Shown here: positions 17,363-29,998 of the stretch, piece by piece | Layout of the letters: every line of letters begins with the position of its first letter | Position numbering within the stretch: position 1 is the first letter of the stretch | Origin: Streptomyces humi | GTDB lineage: Bacteria; Actinomycetota; Actinomycetes; Streptomycetales; Streptomycetaceae | NCBI RefSeq assembly: GCF_001005085.2 | Contig: NZ_LBMU02000090.1 | Span: forward strand, 1-57,962 | Length of the DNA stretch: 57,962 bases | Reading direction: 5' to 3' | Made by a program: the position numbers and the translations under genes | The notes under the pieces: generated by a model | What the model was told of the DNA's origin: nothing | The model's database searches: none | What the model saw: the letters and a program-made list of their open reading frames with translations, nothing else

Positions 17363-17578
17363 ATGACGAACCACACCTACCGGGTCACCGAGATCGTCGG
17401 CACCTCGCACGAAGGCATCGACCAGGCCATCCGCAACGGTGTCGCCCGTGCCGGCCAGACCCTGCGCAACCTGGACTGGTTCGAGGTCACGCAGGTCAGG
17501 GGCCAGATCGAGAACGGGCAGATCGAGCACTACCAGGTGGGCCTGAAGGTGGGCTTCCGCATCGACGACGGGGAGTGA
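17363..17578 (+). CDS. dodecin, flavin-binding protein
   Basis: A 71-residue protein of normal dodecin length. TYRVTEIVGTSHEGIDQAI, the flavin-stacking Trp in LRNLDWFEVTQVRG, and HYQVGLKVGFRID are family signatures. Dodecins assemble as dodecamers that store riboflavin, FMN or CoA and limit photo-oxidative damage. AGGAG stands nine bases before the ATG. The flavin-dependent oxidoreductase gene about 600 bases downstream is a possible but unproven functional link. Confidence 0.92.
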   Translation: MTNHTYRVTEIVGTSHEGIDQAIRNGVARAGQTLRNLDWFEVTQVRGQIENGQIEHYQVGLKVGFRIDDGE

Positions 17579-17588
17579 GGGGGCCGGC

Positions 17589-18080
17589 TCAGGTCCGCCC
17601 CTCCCCCTCCTGGGCCTGCTCCAGCGTGGCCGACCGGTCGGCCCAGCGGGCCCGTACGACGGTGAACCCGGCCCGTTCGGCGTCGTCGCACACCAGCTCG
17701 TCGTCGTCGACCAGGACCTGGATCGCACGCCGTTCGGCGAGACGGCGCAGGATCTCCAGCTTGGTGCGCCGGGCCGGCCTGCGGTCGGAGTCGCGCCGCA
17801 TGTGCACGCGGCCCTCGGGCAGCCCGTGGGCGGCGAGCCAGTCCAGCGTGTCCCGGCGGCAGCGCTCGGGACGGCCGGTCAGATAGACGATCTCGCACTC
17901 CGCCGCGCTCGCCACGGCCAGCGCGATCCCCTCGGCGAGCGGCGGATCGAGCCGCGCGGCGGAGAAGAACGCGTCCCAGTCCCGCGGTGCGCGCTCCAGG
18001 AACCGCTGCCGGTGCGCGGTGTCGGCGAGGGTGTTGTCGATGTCGAACACGGCGACCGGACGCTTCCTGTTCTCTGTCAC
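17589..18080 (-). CDS. HAD-family phosphatase (polynucleotide kinase 3'-phosphatase-like)
   Basis: A 163-residue HAD hydrolase. Motif I is VFDIDNTLAD (nucleophile and acid aspartates), motif II is YLTGRPE, motif III lysine lies in RRTKLEILRR, and motif IV is VDDDELVCDDAE. The cap is minimal, as in the acid-phosphatase and Pnkp-type subfamily. The substrate could be a nucleotide or a nucleic acid 3' end. It converges on dodecin with 10 bases between stops and is divergent from the oxidoreductase gene. Confidence 0.8.
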   Translation of the reverse strand: MTENRKRPVAVFDIDNTLADTAHRQRFLERAPRDWDAFFSAARLDPPLAEGIALAVASAAECEIVYLTGRPERCRRDTLDWLAAHGLPEGRVHMRRDSDRRPARRTKLEILRRLAERRAIQVLVDDDELVCDDAERAGFTVVRARWADRSATLEQAQEGEGRT

Positions 18081-18176
18081 CCGGCAAGCCTAGAACGGAG
18101 TGCCGGACCCCCCCCGGCGAGCGGCTGGTGCGGGCGGCGCCGGGAATCCTGCGGCAGCCCGGGTGTTGAACCCGCT

Positions 18177-19202
18177 GTGAACACTGTCATCGCCGGGACC
18201 CGGTTCTCCGTCCTCGACCGCTCGCGCACCCGTGCGGGACACACGCCCGGCGAGGCGCTTCGGGACACCGTGGCGCTGGCCCGGGAGGTGGAGGCCCTCG
18301 GCTACCACCGCTTCTGGGTGTCGGAGCACCACGGGGTGCCCGGGGTCGCCGGATCGGCTCCGACGGTGCTGGCCGCCGCCGTGGCCGCGGCGACCCGGTC
18401 CGTCCGGGTGGGCACCGGCGGGGTCATGCTGCCCAACCACCGGCCCCTCGTGGTGGCGGAGCAGTTCGGGGTGCTGGAGTCGTTGTTCCCCGGCCGGATC
18501 GACATGGGGATCGGCCGGTCCGTGGGCTTCACCGACGGCGTGCGCAGGGCGCTGGGACGCGACAAGGGCGACGCCGAGGACTTCGCGGCCCAGCTCGCCG
18601 AGTTGCTCGGCTGGTTCGAGGGGACCTCGCCGACCGGGGTACGGGCCCGCCCGGCGGACGGTCTGCGGGTGCCGCCGTTCGTGCTGGCGATGGGCGAGGG
18701 CGCGGAGGTCGCGGCCCGCGCCGGGCTGCCCATGGTCATCGGCGACCTGCGCGACCGGCAGCGGATGCGGCGCGGCGTCGAACGCTACCGCGAGCACTTC
18801 CGACCCTCGCCGTGGGCCGCCGAACCGTACGTCGTGGTCTCGGGGACGATCGCCGTCGCCGGCACCCCGGAGGCGGCCCGCAGGCTGCTGGTCCCGGAGG
18901 CCTGGTCGATGGCGTACTCCCGCACGCACGGCACGTTCCCCCCGCTCCCCCCGGCGGAGGCCGTCGAGGCCCGGACGATGACCGCGAGGGAACGCGACTT
19001 CTACGAGTCCGGGCTCGCCGGTCACATCGCCGGGACGGAGGACCAGGTGGCGGACGAGCTGGCGACGGTCATCGAGGAGACCGGGGCGGACGAGGTGCTG
19101 GTCACCACCAGCACCTACGACCGCACGGCCCTGCTCGACTCCTACCGGCGGCTGGCCTCGCTCGTGAACTCCCCTGTGTCCCGGACGTCCCCGACGCCCT
19201 AG
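18177..19202 (+). CDS. LLM-class flavin-dependent oxidoreductase (MsnO8-like)
   Basis: A 341-residue luciferase-like TIM-barrel monooxygenase. Typical blocks are FSVLDRSRTRAG, HRFWVSEHHGVPGVAGSAP, VRVGTGGVMLPNHRPLVVAEQFG and FPGRIDMGIGRS. Members use reduced flavin and oxygen, often on secondary metabolites or xenobiotics; no biosynthetic cluster surrounds it. The GTG at 18177 is chosen because the conserved part begins immediately after it. It converges on the Clp ATPase gene with only five bases between the stops. Confidence 0.88.
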   Translation: MNTVIAGTRFSVLDRSRTRAGHTPGEALRDTVALAREVEALGYHRFWVSEHHGVPGVAGSAPTVLAAAVAAATRSVRVGTGGVMLPNHRPLVVAEQFGVLESLFPGRIDMGIGRSVGFTDGVRRALGRDKGDAEDFAAQLAELLGWFEGTSPTGVRARPADGLRVPPFVLAMGEGAEVAARAGLPMVIGDLRDRQRMRRGVERYREHFRPSPWAAEPYVVVSGTIAVAGTPEAARRLLVPEAWSMAYSRTHGTFPPLPPAEAVEARTMTARERDFYESGLAGHIAGTEDQVADELATVIEETGADEVLVTTSTYDRTALLDSYRRLASLVNSPVSRTSPTP

Positions 19203-19207
19203 ACGTC

Positions 19208-21679
<2,472 letters not shown>

Positions 21680-21838
21680 GGGCCGGGCCTTTCTGCGGAC
21701 GGCTCTGCACGGCGGAATTCCGCGTCTTCCAAGCTGGCACAGGCATGCCGGGCCCGCACGGGGACACCCGTCGAGATGCGGACCCGGCCCGGGCCGGTGA
21801 CGCTGGGGAGAAAGCCGCAACCAGCGAGGAGGGCTGCC

Positions 21839-22033
21839 ATGTCCATGCTGGACAAGCTCAAGGGGATGCTCAAGGGCCACGAGGACCAGGCCAAACGGGG
21901 TGTCGGCAAGGGTGGTGACATGATCGACCAGCGGACCGGGAACAAGTACCAGTCCCAGGTCGACGCGGCCCAGAAGCAGGCCGACGACTACATCGACCGG
22001 AGCCGGAACCAGGGCAACCCGCCTCCGCAGTAG
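21839..22033 (+). CDS. small antitoxin-like protein (MT0933/Rv0909 family)
   Basis: A 64-residue hydrophilic helical protein: MSMLDKLKGMLKGHEDQAKR, then GVGKGGDMIDQRTGNKYQSQ and a proline/glutamine tail. It matches the pattern of the Rv0909-type antitoxin family (lysine-rich N-terminal helix, KG-D-x-D-x-x-TG-K-Y). In mycobacteria the partner toxin is encoded next door; here none is adjacent, only the divergent Clp ATPase and a UvrA-like gene. Its real function may be stress-related instead. GAGGAGG lies upstream of the ATG. Confidence 0.75.
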   Translation: MSMLDKLKGMLKGHEDQAKRGVGKGGDMIDQRTGNKYQSQVDAAQKQADDYIDRSRNQGNPPPQ

Positions 22034-22092
22034 ACGGCGCACGGGCTACGATCGCCGGGTTTGCCCCCGCCCCGACACGGAGTTCCCGCCCG

Positions 22093-24432
22093 ATGCACAG
22101 CGCCCACGATCCCTACGTCCGCGTCCGTGGTGCCCGGGAGCACAACCTCAAGGGCGTCGACGTGGACGTCCCCCGGGACGTGCTGGCCGTCTTCACCGGC
22201 GTGTCCGGCTCGGGGAAGTCGTCCCTGGCCTTCGGCACGATCTACGCCGAGGCCCAGCGGCGCTACTTCGAGTCGGTCGCGCCGTACGCGCGCCGGCTGA
22301 TCCACCAGGTCGGGGCGCCGAAGGTCGCGGAGATCAGCGGGCTGCCGCCGGCAGTCTCGGTCCAGCAGCGCCGGTCGGCCCCCACCTCCCGCTCCTCGGT
22401 CGGCACGGTCACCAACCTCTCCAACTCCCTGCGCATGCTGTTCTCGCGCGCCGGTGACTACCCGCCGGGCGCCGAACGGCTCGACTCCGACGCGTTCTCC
22501 CCCAACACGGCGGTCGGCGCCTGCCCGGAGTGCCACGGCCTGGGCCGGGTGCACGGCACGACCGAGGAATCCCTGGTCCCCGACCCCGCGCTGTCGATCC
22601 GCGAGGGCGCGATCGCCGCCTGGCCCGGCGCCTGGCAGGGCAAGAACCTGCGGGACATCCTGGACGCCCTCGGCCATGACGTGGACCGGCCCTGGCGCGA
22701 GCTGCCCGCCGCGGAGCGGGAGTGGATCCTCTTCACGGACGAGCAGCCGGTGGTCACCGTGCACCCGGTCCGGGATGCCGACCGTATCCAACGCCCGTAC
22801 CAAGGCACGTACATGAGCGCCCGCCGGTACGTGATGAAGACCTTCGCGGACTCCAGGAGCCCGGCTCTGCGGGCGCGGGCGGAGCGGTTCCTGACCAGTG
22901 CGCCCTGTCCGGTGTGCGGGGGCAGCAGGCTGCGTCCGGAGGCACTCGCGGTGACCTTCGGGGGCCGTACGATCGCCGAACTCGTCGCCCTGCCGCTGAC
23001 CGCGCTGGCCGAGCTCCTCGGCGGCCAGGGCGGTTCGGAGACCGTGCGGGTCCTCACCGGGGACCTCACCTCCCGGATCGCCCCGGTGGTCGAGCTGGGC
23101 CTCGGCTATCTCAGCCTGGACCGTGCCACGCCCACCCTCTCGGCGGGCGAGCTCCAGCGCCTCCGTCTGGCCACCCAGCTGCGCTCCGGTCTGTTCGGCG
23201 TCGTCTACGTCCTGGACGAGCCGTCGGCCGGACTGCACCCGGCGGACACCGAGGCGCTGCTCACGGTCCTCGAACGGCTCAAGGCGGCCGGGAACTCGGT
23301 GTTCGTGGTGGAGCACCACCTGGACGTGATGCGCGGCGCGGACTGGCTCGTCGACGTGGGCCCGCTCGCCGGTGAGCACGGCGGGGAGGTGGTGTACAGC
23401 GGACCGGTGGCAGGGCTGGCGGCGGCCACCGGGTCGGCCACCGCCCGCTACCTGTTCGACGACTCCCCCGTGCCGTCACGCGGCCCCCGTACCGCCACGG
23501 GCCGGCTGGCGGTCGGGCCGGTCGACCGGCACAACCTGCGCGGGGTCACCGCGGAGTTCCCGCTCGGTGTCCTCACCGCGGTGACGGGCGTGTCCGGGTC
23601 CGGCAAGTCGACACTGATCGGCGAGATCACCGGGGAACAGGCCGGGGTGGACCGGCTGGTCTCGGTGGACCAGCGGCCGATCGGCCGTACTCCGAGGTCC
23701 AACCTGGCCACCTACACAGGACTGTTCGACGTCGTCCGGAAGGTGTTCGCGGGCACCGGACAGGCCCGGGAGCGCGGCTACGGCGTCGGGCGGTTCTCGT
23801 TCAACGTGTCCGGCGGGCGGTGCGAGACCTGTCAGGGCGAGGGCTTCGTCAGCGTGGAGCTGCTGTTCCTGCCGAGCACCTACGCGCCCTGCCCGGACTG
23901 CGGCGGGGCCCGCTACAACCCCGAGACGCTCGAAGTGTTTTACCGGGGACGGAACATCGCCGAGGTGCTGGACCTGACCGTGGAGGCGGCCGCGGGGTTC
24001 TTCGCGGACACCCCGGCCGTGGCACGCAGCCTGGGCACGCTGCTGGACGTGGGGCTCGGCTATCTGCGGCTCGGGCAGCCCGCCACCGAGCTGTCCGGTG
24101 GCGAGGCCCAGCGCATCAAGCTGGCCGGTGAGTTGCAGCGCGGTCGGCGCGGCCACACCCTGTATCTGCTCGACGAGCCGACGACAGGGCTGCACCCGGC
24201 CGACGTCGAGGTGCTGATGCGGCAGCTGCACGGGCTGGTCGACGCCGGGAACACGGTCGTGGTGGTGGAGCACGACATGACGGTGGTGGCGGGCGCCGAC
24301 TGGGTGATCGACCTGGGACCCGGCGGCGGCGACCGGGGCGGCCGGATCGTCGCGGCGGGGCCGCCGGCCGAGGTCGCGGGGGCACGGGACAGTGTCACGG
24401 CGCCCTATCTGTCCCGCGTCCTCCACCACTGA
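22093..24432 (+). CDS. UvrA-like ABC ATPase, short form
   Basis: A 779-residue twin-ATPase of the UvrA family. Walker A motifs are GVSGSGKSS (near residue 36) and GVSGSGKST (near 499); ABC signatures are LSAGELQRLRL and LSGGEAQRIKL. Zinc-binding cysteine pairs occur in CPECHGLG, CPVCGGSRL and CETCQGEGF...CPDCGG. It is about 170 residues shorter than nucleotide-excision UvrA (about 950), suggesting loss of part of the UvrB-interacting region. Such class II proteins (DrrC-like) often confer tolerance to DNA-binding drugs or damage. No uvrB or uvrC is adjacent. Confidence 0.88.
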   Translation: MHSAHDPYVRVRGAREHNLKGVDVDVPRDVLAVFTGVSGSGKSSLAFGTIYAEAQRRYFESVAPYARRLIHQVGAPKVAEISGLPPAVSVQQRRSAPTSRSSVGTVTNLSNSLRMLFSRAGDYPPGAERLDSDAFSPNTAVGACPECHGLGRVHGTTEESLVPDPALSIREGAIAAWPGAWQGKNLRDILDALGHDVDRPWRELPAAEREWILFTDEQPVVTVHPVRDADRIQRPYQGTYMSARRYVMKTFADSRSPALRARAERFLTSAPCPVCGGSRLRPEALAVTFGGRTIAELVALPLTALAELLGGQGGSETVRVLTGDLTSRIAPVVELGLGYLSLDRATPTLSAGELQRLRLATQLRSGLFGVVYVLDEPSAGLHPADTEALLTVLERLKAAGNSVFVVEHHLDVMRGADWLVDVGPLAGEHGGEVVYSGPVAGLAAATGSATARYLFDDSPVPSRGPRTATGRLAVGPVDRHNLRGVTAEFPLGVLTAVTGVSGSGKSTLIGEITGEQAGVDRLVSVDQRPIGRTPRSNLATYTGLFDVVRKVFAGTGQARERGYGVGRFSFNVSGGRCETCQGEGFVSVELLFLPSTYAPCPDCGGARYNPETLEVFYRGRNIAEVLDLTVEAAAGFFADTPAVARSLGTLLDVGLGYLRLGQPATELSGGEAQRIKLAGELQRGRRGHTLYLLDEPTTGLHPADVEVLMRQLHGLVDAGNTVVVVEHDMTVVAGADWVIDLGPGGGDRGGRIVAAGPPAEVAGARDSVTAPYLSRVLHH

Positions 24433-24477
24433 TCACCGGGAACGCCCCGGGCCACCGCGCGCCCGCCGCCGATGCCC

Positions 24478-24502
24478 CCGCCGCCGATGCGCCCGGCGGC
24501 GG
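24478..24502. terminator. hairpin between convergent genes
   Basis: CCGCCGCCG (24478-24486) pairs with CGGCGGCGG (24494-24502) across seven bases. It lies between the stops of the UvrA-like gene and olsA, in a run of GGC/GCC triplets (24460-24540). Confidence 0.5.
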
Positions 24503-24529
24503 CTGCGGCGGCGGCTCGCCCGGCGGCGG

Positions 24530-25393
24530 CTACGGCGCCGGCCTGCTCAGGCGCCACTCGGCGGCCGGCCAGGGAGCGACCCGTACCGAGTTCACCAGGG
24601 CCGTGTGCGTCCAGGCCGGTTCGTGGGTCACGGGCTGGGCGGCACGGGCGAGGGCACGGCGGTCCGCGTGGCTGCCCGCCGGGATCAGCGGCCGGATGTC
24701 CACCTCGGCGACCAGTCCACGGGTCGACGCCACGCGCCACAGGGAGGCGAGCAGGGTGTCCTCGCCGACGTACGCGGGCACGGTACTGGCCTCGCCCGCC
24801 GACCGCCGGTACCGCAGCCGCACCGGCTGCACGGGCACGCCGGCGTCCAGCGCGGCCTGGAACACGGCCCGGTGGAACCGGCCCTGGGCCCGGCCGCACC
24901 AGGTGCTGCCCTCCGGGAAGGCGACCACCGCGGCGCCCTCCCGCAGGGCACCCGCGATCCGGGCGACGGTGTCCGGCAGCGCGCGCAGCCGGTCCCGGTC
25001 GATGAACAGGACCCCGGCCCCGGCCACCAGCGCCCCGGCCACCGGCCATGCGCGGATCTCCTGCTTGGCGAGCATCCGCGCGGGCCGTACGGAGGCCAGC
25101 AGCGGGATGTCCAGCCAGGAGATGTGGTTGGCGACCAGGAGCACCCCGCCCGTGCCCGGTGCGCGGCCGGTGATCCGGACCCGGACGCCGGCGGCCCGCA
25201 CGAGCAGCCGGCAGAACCGCCGCACCCACTCGGCGGGGATCCTCCCGCCGAACGGGAGCAGCGCGATCGCGGTCAGCATCAGGGCCACGACCGCGGCGAA
25301 CCGCAGCACGGCCCGAGGTACGGCCGTGAGGGACCCCGCACGTTCCACGCACGCGCCCGGGGTGCAGGGCGCGCTGGGCAGCCAGACGCTCAT
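24530..25393 (-). CDS. olsA: lyso-ornithine lipid O-acyltransferase (PlsC family)
   Basis: A 287-residue 1-acylglycerol-phosphate-acyltransferase-like protein. The catalytic H-x4-D box is NHISWLD and the second box is FPEGSTW. A hydrophobic stretch (AVLRFAAVVALMLTAIALLP) anchors it to the membrane. The gene overlaps the end of olsB by one base (TGATG), so the two are coupled. OlsA adds the second acyl chain to lyso-ornithine lipid. From memory, the equivalent S. coelicolor pair has been linked to ornithine lipid formation. Confidence 0.8.
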   Translation of the reverse strand: MSVWLPSAPCTPGACVERAGSLTAVPRAVLRFAAVVALMLTAIALLPFGGRIPAEWVRRFCRLLVRAAGVRVRITGRAPGTGGVLLVANHISWLDIPLLASVRPARMLAKQEIRAWPVAGALVAGAGVLFIDRDRLRALPDTVARIAGALREGAAVVAFPEGSTWCGRAQGRFHRAVFQAALDAGVPVQPVRLRYRRSAGEASTVPAYVGEDTLLASLWRVASTRGLVAEVDIRPLIPAGSHADRRALARAAQPVTHEPAWTHTALVNSVRVAPWPAAEWRLSRPAP

Positions 25394-26166
25394 CAGGCCG
25401 GGACGAGCGAGAGGAAGTGCCGCAGGTAGCGCGCGTTGACCCGGCGCATCGACAGCAGCACGTACAGGTCGGCGACCCCGAAGTCCGGGTCGTGGGCGGG
25501 CTCCCCGCACACCCAGGCGCCGAGGCGGACGTAACCGCGCAGCAGGGCGGGCAGTTCGGTACGGCCCTCGGGGGCCGGTGCGCCGGGGATCCAGGGGTTC
25601 AGCGGCCGTACCCGGAACTCCTCCGGGGCGAGGTGCTTGGCCTGGACCCGGTCCCAGGTGGCGGCGGCGAGGGCGCCCCCGTCGGCGAGCGGGACGGAGC
25701 AGCAGCCGGCCAGCCACTCGTGGCCGCGGTCCACCATGTAGCGGGCTATGCCGGCCCAGATGAGGCCGATGACGGCGCCGTCGCGGTGCGCGGGGTGCAC
25801 GCAGGAGCGGCCGACCTCGACCAGGCCGGAGCGGATGCCGTCGAGCCGGGACAGGTCGAACTCGCCGTCGGAGTACAGGCGCCCGGCGACCGCGGCGCGC
25901 TCCGGCGGCAGCAGCCGGTAGGTGCCGACGACCTCGCCGGTGAGGGCTTCGCGGATGAGCAGGTGGTCGCAGTACGCGTCGAAGGCGTCCGCGTCCAGAC
26001 CCGGCTCCGGCCCGTCGAGCCGGGCGCCCATCTCTCCGGCGAAGACCTGGTGTCGCAGCCGCTGCGCGGCCCGGACGTCGTCCTCGTCACGGGCGAGCTG
26101 CACCAGGTAGCCGGAGTCCCCGGTCGGGGCGGCGAGAGCGGGGGGTGAGGCGGGCATGGCGGTCAT
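25393..26166 (-). CDS. olsB: ornithine N-acyltransferase (GNAT-like)
   Basis: A 257-residue acyltransferase of the OlsB/hemolysin-like GNAT family. Signature blocks are RLRHQVFAGEMGA, GTYRLLPPERA, VEVGRSCVHPAHRDGAVI and the C-terminal HFLSLVPA. OlsB transfers a 3-hydroxyacyl chain from ACP to ornithine. The ATG at 26166 has CAGGAG upstream. Its stop overlaps the olsA start. Ornithine lipids replace phospholipids under phosphate limitation in many bacteria; I looked for Pho-box direct repeats upstream and saw none that convinced me. Confidence 0.8.
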   Translation of the reverse strand: MTAMPASPPALAAPTGDSGYLVQLARDEDDVRAAQRLRHQVFAGEMGARLDGPEPGLDADAFDAYCDHLLIREALTGEVVGTYRLLPPERAAVAGRLYSDGEFDLSRLDGIRSGLVEVGRSCVHPAHRDGAVIGLIWAGIARYMVDRGHEWLAGCCSVPLADGGALAAATWDRVQAKHLAPEEFRVRPLNPWIPGAPAPEGRTELPALLRGYVRLGAWVCGEPAHDPDFGVADLYVLLSMRRVNARYLRHFLSLVPA

Positions 26167-26509
26167 GGAGGTCTCCTGCGCCGAGCGGAAGCTGAGGAAA
26201 TCTGCACCTGCTTTCTTCCGTGGCAGGCTGGACTCGGCGTGACATGCGCGGGACCCGTGGATGTGCGACTGCTGAATGCCGGGAGTCGGACCGTTTCCGG
26301 TCACTCACGGATGCCCGAGAGTAGCGCTCCCGTGATCAGACGGCCGTAAGGAGACGCGAGACGGGGCCGGTGAGCACCACACCGACCCCGCCCGTCCGCA
26401 CCTCTCGGCGAACGACTTTGACTTTCCAGCGCCCCTCGCAACAGCGCCCCTGAGAGGGGCGCGGGGAACTGCTCGACCAGCCCCCACGCACCCGCACCCC
26501 GCAACGGCG
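26167..26509. other. olsB promoter region and end of the sdh operon
   Basis: No gene is supported. The part next to 26167 must hold the olsB promoter, but no clear -10/-35 pair could be assigned. The part near 26444-26498 is a copy of the dispersed palindromic repeat (listed separately). Confidence 0.5.
26444..26498. repeat. dispersed palindromic repeat, terminator-like, after sdhB
   Basis: GCGCCCCT-GAG-AGGGGCGC (26444-26462) is a perfect eight-base-pair hairpin. It is followed by GGGGAACTGCTCGACCAG and CCCCCACGCACCCGCACC, nearly identical to 31041-31080. It starts 12 bases beyond the sdhB stop and probably ends sdh transcription. Confidence 0.65.
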
Positions 26510-27255
26510 CTACCGCTTCCCGGCCTTCCGGGTAGCCCGCAGCCACTCCTTGTTCATACTGGTGATCGACACCAGCGGAATCCCCTTAGGGCAAGCAGTC
26601 GCACACTCCCCCGTCAGCGTGCACCCCCCGAACCCCTCCGCATCCATCTGCCCCACCATGTCCAGCACCCGCGTCTCCCGCTCGGGCGCCCCCTGCGGCA
26701 GCACGTTCAGGTGATTCACCTTGGCGGAGGTGAACAGCATCGCCGCCCCGTTCGGACAGGCGGCGACACACGCCCCGCAGCCGATGCACTCGGCGTGCTC
26801 GAACGCGAAGTCGGCGTCGGCCTTCGGCACCGCCGTCGCATGCGCCTCCGGCGCGGCCCCGGTCGGCGCCGTGATGTACCCGCCGGCCTGGATGATCCGG
26901 TCGAACGCCGACCGGTCCACCACCAGGTCCTTGATCACCGGGAACGCGGACGCCCGCCACGGCTCGATGTCGATCGTGTCGCCGTCCGCGAAGGACCGCA
27001 TGTGCAGCTGGCAGGTGGTGGTCCGCTCGGGCCCGTGCGCGTCGCCGTTGATCACCAGGGAGCAGGCGCCGCAGATCCCCTCGCGGCAGTCGTGGTCGAA
27101 GGCGACCGGGTCCTCGCCGCGCAGGATGAGTTCCTCGTTGAGGGTGTCGAGCATCTCCAGGAAGGACATGTCGGAGGAGATGCCGTCCACCTCGTACGTG
27201 GACATCGCGCCGTCGGCGTCGGCGTTCTTCTGCCGCCAGACGCGCAGGGTGAGCT

Positions 27256-27259
<4 letters not shown>
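26510..27259 (-). CDS. sdhB: succinate dehydrogenase iron-sulfur subunit
   Basis: A 249-residue electron-transfer subunit. The [2Fe-2S] cysteines are in CREGICGACSLVING and TTCQLHM, the [4Fe-4S] site is CIGCGACVAACPNG, and the third cluster uses CTLTGECATACPKG. It passes electrons from SdhA to the membrane anchor. It overlaps sdhA by ATGA, so the two are coupled. It is the last gene of the sdhCAB operon. Confidence 0.95.
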
Positions 27260-29205
<1,946 letters not shown>

Positions 29206-29207
29206 GT

Positions 29208-29915
29208 TCAGCTCACCACTCCGGTCATGACACCCACGGGTACGGCGATGAATCCGGCCGTGAGCAGCAGCGCGAGGACGTCGGCCGTGATCTTGAGGGC
29301 GCGGTCACGGGTGCGGCTGCCGACGCCGAGGGTCTGGGCGGCGCTCCAGAAGCCGTGCCGCACATGGAGGCCGAGGGCGAGCATCGCGACGATGTAGACG
29401 ACGTCGCCGTACCAGGTGGAGAAGGTGTCCACGACGTTCTGGTACGGGTGGCCCTCCTGGAAGCCGCCGGGGTGCACGGTGCCGGTGGTCAGGTCGAGGA
29501 GGTGCCAGACGATGAACAGGCCGAGGATGATCCCGCCCCAGCGCATGGTGCGGGTCGCGTAGGACGCCCGGGCCTTCTTGTGCACGTACTTGCTGGGGCG
29601 TGCCCTGATGTCGCGGCGGCTGAGCTGGTAGGCGGACGTGGCGTGGGCGACCACCGCGACGACCAGGACGACCCGGATGAGCCAGAGCGTCCACTCGTAG
29701 TGCATGAACGGTTCGCCGATGGTGCGCAGCCAGTGGGCGTAGTGGTTGAACTCGCCGGCCCCGAAGAAGATCTTCAGGTTCCCGATCATGTGGACGACCA
29801 GGTAGAGCAGCATGATCAGGCCGCTGACGGCCATCACGGTCTTCTTGCCGACGGAGCTGTCCCACATCGTGCGCGCCATGGACGGCCGTCGGTCCGTCCG
29901 CGTTGCCAGAGCCAT
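29208..29915 (-). CDS. sdhC: succinate dehydrogenase cytochrome b subunit (B-type, single anchor)
   Basis: A 235-residue membrane anchor with five hydrophobic segments (starting near VMAVSGLIMLLYLVVHM, LIRVVLVVAVVAHA, GGIILGLFIVWHLLD, VVYIVAMLALGLHVRHG and VLALLLTAGFIAVPV). Histidines in HMIGN, VAHAT, VWHLL and LHVRHG are candidate haem ligands. One anchor subunit with five helices marks the B-type complex, which normally binds two haems and uses menaquinone. It is the first gene of sdhCAB and is divergent from a LysR gene across 83 bases holding a perfect dyad. Confidence 0.9.
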   Translation of the reverse strand: MALATRTDRRPSMARTMWDSSVGKKTVMAVSGLIMLLYLVVHMIGNLKIFFGAGEFNHYAHWLRTIGEPFMHYEWTLWLIRVVLVVAVVAHATSAYQLSRRDIRARPSKYVHKKARASYATRTMRWGGIILGLFIVWHLLDLTTGTVHPGGFQEGHPYQNVVDTFSTWYGDVVYIVAMLALGLHVRHGFWSAAQTLGVGSRTRDRALKITADVLALLLTAGFIAVPVGVMTGVVS

Positions 29916-29972
29916 GCCGATGACGGTAGGCCGCCACGAGCCGATCGGTCCAAGACATGGTCCGGCTTGATT

Positions 29973-29991
29973 CGATAGCCAAGGGCTATCG
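29973..29991. promoter_or_regulatory. LysR binding site between sdhC and lysR
   Basis: CGATAGCC-AAG-GGCTATCG is a perfect eight-base inverted repeat with a three-base centre, and it contains the LysR-type T-N11-A pattern. It ends seven bases before the LysR ATG (29999) and lies 58 bases upstream of sdhC. It is probably the autoregulatory site, and may also control sdh. Confidence 0.75.
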
Positions 29992-29998
29992 TGTCACC

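Noticed and set aside
26167..26443. Pho boxes upstream of olsB
   Set aside because: No convincing GTTCACC-like direct repeats at 11-base spacing were found.
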